Shown: in pieces, positions 58,450 through 64,000 of the stretch | How positions within the stretch are numbered: position 1 is the first letter of the stretch | Layout: the number at the start of each line of letters is the position of its first letter | Source of the DNA: Adenanthera pavonina | Lineage: Eukaryota; Streptophyta; Magnoliopsida; Fabales; Fabaceae | Reading direction: 5' to 3' | Assembly: GCA_026686845.1 (NCBI GenBank) | Contig: JAIVEN010000002.1 | Span: 21,674,001-21,738,000, forward strand | Length of the DNA: 64,000 nt | Position numbers and translations under genes: made by a program | Notes under the pieces: model-generated | The model's input: the letters and a program-made list of their open reading frames with translations, nothing else | The model's database searches: none | What the model was told of the DNA's origin: nothing

Positions 58450-59130
58450 ACATACTCATTTATATGGAATATGCCGAAGTGAACATCCTTTTCTTAATAA
58501 GAAAAGTCGATACGATGACTTTGACACAAACTACTAATATTAGATTGGAGGTAGTTTCATTGTGATACATGTTAAAGAATAGACAACGCAACCAACTTTA
58601 CAGTACTCCCTTTCTGAATTCTGACCAACTTAAAAGAAAGTTTGTCACCAATGGCTGCCTGTTCAATCCTCAGCCGCCACATTATTTAAATGCATATAAT
58701 TAACCATACATTGTTCTTAATTATATTGTCCTTACTCAATTAATAGAAATTTAAAGATCACTTCATGACGAAGCCAACATAGTCTAACTTAGTTGGTAAA
58801 GATGCGACTCATATCCTATAAGATGTGAATTTAAATTTTATTGTAATACATTTATAAGCATTCTTAAATTTGTAAAGCCTATGCTATCTCTAATGAGCTC
58901 GTGAAATCTAACTTATATAGACTTTTTTATATCAAAAAAACTCTGACAAAAAATTTATAAACTAAGAATAATAATTCAGCTTGCAACTATTTACGTATCA
59001 AAATAAGTCAATATATATCTCTTACAGCTAAACCCAAAATTGCTTTCAAATAGTACCGCAAGTAAACTTTTTTTGGTTCCCTTATGGTGAAAGAAAAGTC
59101 CCAAATTAAAACTTTTCTTAGGAGCTCACA
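58450..59130. repeat. Duplicated segment W2 (paralogue of W1)
   Basis: Co-linear with 20400-20750; enlarged by the insertion of about 300 bp that includes a SINE-like body. Confidence 0.6.
58770..58940 (+). mobile_element. Probable tRNA-derived SINE, decayed
   Basis: Box A-like TAACTTAGTTGG (58785-58796), a box B-like 'gatgtgaatttaaat' about 27 bp later, and a 7-A tail at 58934-58940. Absent from the W1 paralogue. No target duplication identified. Confidence 0.5.
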
Positions 59131-59560
59131 ACTGATCAACGCGCAACACAATATAGCCAGAGGAGATGATGGAGAGACCTCCATCGAATCAACGGTCAAC
59201 CCTTGTGTGGCATGGACTGCTAACCAATCAGCAGATTCGTTTAATCAGCTGATTAGGGAAAACTGAACAGAGGAAAGCGAGCTTCGCAGAGCAAAAACAT
59301 CCTCCAGCAAAAGTTCATTTGCCAAATCACACAATTGTGTTGTTTTAGTAGTAATTAATGCTGTTATTGACAATCTGATTATCAGTCTCAATGCAAATAA
59401 GTACTGGGATGACAGTACTGCTAAGCTGCTAGGAGCTATGATTTAATGAGCATAAATGGCCGAAACTGGTCTACCAATCAGTCAGATCACCTCACCAAAC
59501 TCATTTCGACCAACCACCCCTATGCCTGCACTATTTAATCCATCAAGAAGAAACCTCAGT
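59080..59560 (-). pseudogene. RNase H-like (RVT_3) domain relic of a LINE
   Basis: Minus-strand translation gives, in shifting frames, NSAGIGVVGRNEFGEVI, then IETDNQIVNNSINYY, then ADWLAVHATQ, then a tail like SPSSPLAILCCALIS. This order matches the plant RNase H-type domain found at the 3' end of L1-like elements and in 'putative ribonuclease H' proteins: an AGIGVVIR-type strand, an ESDNQ-type acidic site, and an ADWLA-type end. Several stops and frameshifts separate the blocks. Confidence 0.6.
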
Positions 59561-59828
59561 ATTTCTCCTTTGTTCTTCAGTCAGCCTATATTAGTTCATA
59601 GAATAACTTTCTCTGCAAATACAAGCCAATTCTAGCCTTGGCCTCGTCAGATAAATGTGATTAGGGACAGAGCAATTGATCAGACAGTCATTTATCTAGG
59701 CAAGAAACACTCCACTTATCAGATTTATAAATATACTTTATAAATTTTACTTCATGGAGAACAGAAGTATTTCTCTTAATTGCAAGCATGCATGTACATG
59801 CAAATAAAACAATGAAATCATGGTTTTT
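59561..59828. other. Intergenic, no gene seen
   Basis: Continues the higher-complexity sequence upstream of the RNase H relic; no further domain was recognised. Confidence 0.4.
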
Positions 59829-60175
59829 GATTAAGGGTTAGTTTGTTTAAACTTTAAAAATAAGTGATTTTTAGATTATCTTAAAAAGTGATTTATTATT
59901 TAAAAATTTTATTAAAAGTAGAAGTTATTTTATATTTGGTATAATCTTATAAAAAAAAACACTTTATTTGAAAAGTAATTTTGAGTAGTTAGAAACTATA
60001 CCAGCTAAGAAAAAAGAGAAAAAGAATAATTAGAAGCTATATGAAATAACTTCTCAAAATAATCATAAATATGTTTCTTTCAGCTTCTAATTATTTTTAA
60101 AAACAAATAAATATCTTAAAAATTTTTAAAAGTTATTTTTACGGTGAAAAAGCTTAAACAAATGGGGCTGATTAA
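59829..60175. mobile_element. MITE-like element
   Basis: 59835-60169 is bounded by GGGTTAGTTTGTTTAAACTT and AAGCTTAAACAAATGGGGCT, imperfect inverted repeats (about 13 of 20). It is flanked by GATTAA on both sides. Non-coding, 335 bp. The superfamily is not certain. Confidence 0.55.
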
Positions 60176-60539
60176 CCAAAACATAATCATAATCTTCCAT
60201 ATATATATATCATCATTTCAAATATTATTAACTTTGCCAATTTTTCTGGTTATTCACAAATTTCTTACGAATATTCTATTTGCCTATTTGGTTTCACGTT
60301 GAAAACAAAGTTTTGGCCCAAAATTGGGTTTTGTTACTTTCCTGATGTGTTGTGTATATTTACTAGTTCTCGTTGGAAACTCAGTTCTTCTCTCCCGAAA
60401 CCAGATTTAAGTAAAAGTGGCTGTGGAATTGCTTCCCTGTTAGTTAACCAAGCTTGTAGCAATATTGTGGTAGTTGGAGGAACTTATTACACATCTAAAA
60501 GAGTGTGTGCATGTGTTTAGATTAGACTTTATATAATTG

Positions 60540-61140
60540 ATTCTGAGTAAAATTGATTTTGCATAATTGATTTTTGTTAAAATTGATTTTGTTAAAAATT
60601 TTTACGTTTGAATACTTTTATCTTAAAAGTGATTTTGATAAAATGAAATATGTTTGGATGATTTCAATTAAAAATACTTTTAAATGGATAATTACTAAAA
60701 ATATTTAAAATGCCCTTGTTCTTTAAATAATCATTTTTATTTTAAAAAATTTCATTAACAATTTTTTGATTAATTTTTTTTGGAATTTAAATCCTCATTA
60801 TAGATAAAAATTGAAAATCATAATTGATAATTGAAAATCATAAGTGACAATTTTTCAATTCTCTCTATAATTGCTTTTGGGCTATTAGTGATTGTTGATT
60901 CTGTGTGTTATGTTTGGCAAAACCCATGGATAATTGATTTTAGACCTGAAATTACCACTTATCCCATCTTAAAAGCTAATCCAAACACATTTTAAATTAT
61001 TCAAACTTAATCACTTTTACCAAAATCATTTTTCAAGTAAAATATCTAAATATAAATGTTAATTCAAAATCAATTTTCATGATAATCACATTGTAAAATC
61101 TATTTTATCAAAAATCATTTTGACAAACTAAACCAATTTA
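60540..61140. repeat. Fold-back element with long inverted arms
   Basis: The left arm (to about 60660) and right arm (from about 60980) are imperfect inverted repeats over some 120 bp: 'aaattgattttg' and 'gataaaat' words on the left meet 'caaaatcaatttt' and 'attttatc' on the right, and ATGTTTGGAT faces ATCCAAACACA. This suggests a Mutator-like or fold-back MITE. No open frame. Confidence 0.6.
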
Positions 61141-64000
61141 GGCATATAATTAACTTCATAAAACACGCGGTTTAGCAGCCATCCTTTTCCCATGGACACA
61201 AAAAAGTAACTTCAGTAAAATCACACATTACTAATAATTATCTTAATAATATTAAAAAGGTTTAATTTTTCATATAAATTGATGATCATGCATCCCTTGC
61301 AGTTACATCACTGGGCAGAGAATCTCTATCCATATTATAGAATACTTGAATTTATTATACTTGATAAGTTATAAATAATTTTTAATATTTGATATAGTAT
61401 GTATATTGGAAATCTCATTATACTAAGTTATTAAAAACTTATTATATTAGAAGTATAGTTGTTTATGAATCCAATATCACCCTATCCTAGCACCTTACAT
61501 ACCAAAGAAACAACTTTGGATTATTTTTTAAACTGTGGCCCAAATTGGCTCGGGATGACCTAGTGCTCGATTAAGTTGAGAAAAGTCATACTAAGTGTGC
61601 CACCATTAAGGCGAATTGAAGAATTTGGGTGGCTTGACATTGAGATTGAATTCAAGTACTGCATAAAATGAAGATCTTCAATTGAATCTCATAAAATTAC
61701 TAAGAAATAATTATCTACTAAAATTCTAATCTTATATATAAATTGCTTGCAAAAAATCAATCAAAACACTTACAAACTTTATTCCTGTCCTAATTGTTTT
61801 TAGATAAATGAATATATTTCATATGACAATGTTTAAAAAAGTAACTAACCAATAGAAATCTATTATATATATATATATAAGTAGGATTATAAAACTACAT
61901 TTCTGTAATGCTACCTAAGCATTTGAAATTAAAAAGGAAAATTTGGTGTGACCCCTTGATATGACTACTGATGTGTTAACTTTTCTTTCCTTCTTATTAA
62001 TTCACTAGATATTAAATTATTGTATGATTAATACATTTTATTACTATTAAAATTGACACCTTTTTTTGTTAATTATTGTCATTCAATTTCCTATATATTT
62101 AGTTTAGTTACATTTTTTCCGGTATATAATCATTGTAATTAATTAATTAATTATATTATTTTTGAAGTATATTTTAAATAACAGTAATATTGGTCACAAT
62201 TATAATTTATTATGATATCATTTTATACATACGCATTAAAAATTGTTTATATCTCTTATCTATTAAAATTTTTTTAAGACCATTTGAAAGTTTTACATGT
62301 TGAAAATGATTATATATAACCTTTTTTTAATAGCTAAAATTGTTTTAAATCAATTAATTATATTATTTTATATTAATTATATTGTCTTTGTCTTTGTAAT
62401 TAGTTCCGTCAAAAAATTATTTGTAATAACTAATTAATTAATAACCAGTCATTTATGACTACTTTTTAATGTGGTTTGAAAGTCATATTTGTATTTAGTC
62501 TCACCACCATCAATATTATGTAATAATAGTTTTACTAATTAAAAAAAAAGTTATTCATAAGTTGTTGTGTGAAATCAATATTTAATTACAGCCTATCTAT
62601 CTTTATTCTTTTTATATTATGCGATTGGTATTACTGAATATTGTAATTAGTAATTGTTAATTATTATGATTGATTACAAGTTTTGAATGGTAATTAATTT
62701 GATAATAAATAATTATTATTTTTAAATCCTATTTTAATTTATATATATAGATTATTCTTTGTTTTCAAGAGAAAATTATTTTTTAATAAAACATATGATT
62801 GTAATACCTATTTGATATTTGTGCATTTATGACTATAATTCCTATTTGATAGCATTTTATCCCAATGCTATAATTAAATATCATTGTATTTTAATTTTTT
62901 TTCTTATTACTTGATTAGGCGTTTGTCAAATGCATTGTTTGATAGCCAATTGGAATTCTTTTATCATTAAGGTGCAATAAATTCATATTTAATTATTGTA
63001 ATATGTATTTAAAAAATTGTTGTTTTTCTCACTGTATAAAACCCAATGCTATTCTCCAACCGAAACCGTTGCTGCTATACAATTCCCTTTCTCAGATTTT
63101 TCTCTATAGATGCTTTTCTAATATCTGGTAAATTTTCTTTTGCTTTCATAATTCTATTTTCAGCTTCTTCTATTTTTTTTTTTACATTTTACCCATATTG
63201 CAAAACTTGAATTAGCATATACACAAGGGAAAACAACGATGGTAGATAAAACAAAAAAAAAACAAAGAAAGAAAAGAAATCAAATGCACAATTCCTTGTA
63301 TTTGTTCTTCAATCATTTGCAAGGCCAGTTTCCACTTATTAATGAACTTCAAGATAAATTGATTAATTTTCCCATCATACCACTCATCAACAAATATTTT
63401 TCCCCTATTTTCCAAATGTAAGAAATGAATTCTGGTAAGAAAAAAACATAAAAAATGAATTGATTAAGAGTTAAATTAGATTTATGAAAGAACAAAAACT
63501 ATACTATACATATGAAGTGAGCTCACGTATTGAAGATTTCATGAAGTAGTGCAATAACTTAGTTTATCGCCGTGATCACATTTATGATTTTTCAATATTA
63601 TTAATTTAGTTAAAAATCAACCAATTATTGATTAACTTATTAAGATTAATATTAATTATTTGAATATTTATGATGAAATCCAATGGTAACTACCAAAATT
63701 TTATTGTTCAAGATTTTATTTTTGATAAAGGTTCCAGCTTCTCTCTTGTCGGTCATGTGACATCCGGGAGCTGATGAGGGCGGGGAGTGATTACCGGTGC
63801 AAGAAAAGGGGGTGAGATAAAGTGATAAGGCACGGATAATAAGCGGCTCCTAGCAGACTTCTAAGCGGAAGGGGCATATGAATGAATCAAATACATACCG
63901 GAATGAGAGGGATCCAAAGACTGCATAGGTAAGGGACTATATAGTTAAAGAGTAGTTTAAAGGAATTGATAAGTACTACCTATACCAACAAGATACACAT
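61141..64000. other. Intergenic, no gene seen
   Basis: AT-rich, low complexity for most of its length. From about 63720 GC content rises ('catccgggagctgatgaggg'), but no coding frame or RNA gene could be recognised before the window ends. Confidence 0.45.

Noticed and set aside
59084..59266. 60-codon plus-strand open frame
   Set aside because: Antisense to the RNase H relic, which explains the higher complexity of the sequence.
60299..60520. 73-codon plus-strand open frame (contains GCGIASLLVNQACSNIVVV)
   Set aside because: Looks somewhat protein-like, but no family could be recognised, it has no signal peptide or neighbouring exon, and it lies between two MITE-like elements.

Overview
The window looks like AT-rich nuclear DNA from a dicot-like flowering plant. 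The evidence is intron-containing plant gene families (PR-1, a BIR-type receptor-like kinase, a UGT72-type glucosyltransferase, a gnk2/DUF26 protein), plant-type transposons (hAT, Copia, Stowaway-like and Tourist-like MITEs, tRNA-derived SINEs, LINE debris), and no bacterial gene organisation. I do not name a species. All assignments come from reading translated sequence and motifs by eye; no database search was run.

Layout. 1-0.93 kb: 3' end of a broken gnk2/DUF26 gene. 1.87-2.36 kb: PR-1 pseudogene (minus strand). 2.4-8.7 kb: gene-free, with Stowaway-like MITEs and tRNA-derived SINEs. 8.7-10.8 kb: a two-exon BIR-like receptor kinase (minus) that has lost its LRR ectodomain and its catalytic motifs. 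11.5-13.5 kb: nested MITEs and a Tourist-like MITE. 13.85-18.09 kb: a complete but mutated hAT transposon with terminal inverted repeats (TIRs) and an 8-bp target duplication. 20-31 kb: a duplicated block around an intact PR-1 gene (25.1-25.6 kb), plus a LINE fragment. 31.4-31.8 kb: a minisatellite. 32.1-32.7 kb: a hAT-like MITE. 32.9-41.1 kb: large diverged direct repeats resembling LTR sequence. 41.3-46.3 kb: a MITE followed by a UGT72-type gene that is damaged at both ends. 46.4-51.4 kb: a very young Copia retrotransposon sitting in the UGT 5' leader. 51.4-57 kb: further copies of the PR-1 block, one with its gene deleted and one with an intact PR-1 gene carrying a C-terminal extension. 57-64 kb: mostly gene-free, with an RNase H remnant and fold-back MITEs.

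How it fits together. The non-mobile genes are nearly all defence-associated families (PR-1, BIR-type pseudokinase, gnk2 protein, UGT). The PR-1 genes belong to a tandemly duplicated unit, called here X-PR1-Y, whose copies have been expanded, partly deleted and pushed apart by transposons. Three PR-1 states can be compared directly: intact (25.1 kb), extended (56.4 kb) and deleted (52.5 kb), with an older pseudogene at 1.9 kb. I see no operon-like or wholly new system. The most unusual candidates are the LRR-less BIR-like pseudokinase and the PR-1 whose defence-peptide signature is no longer C-terminal.
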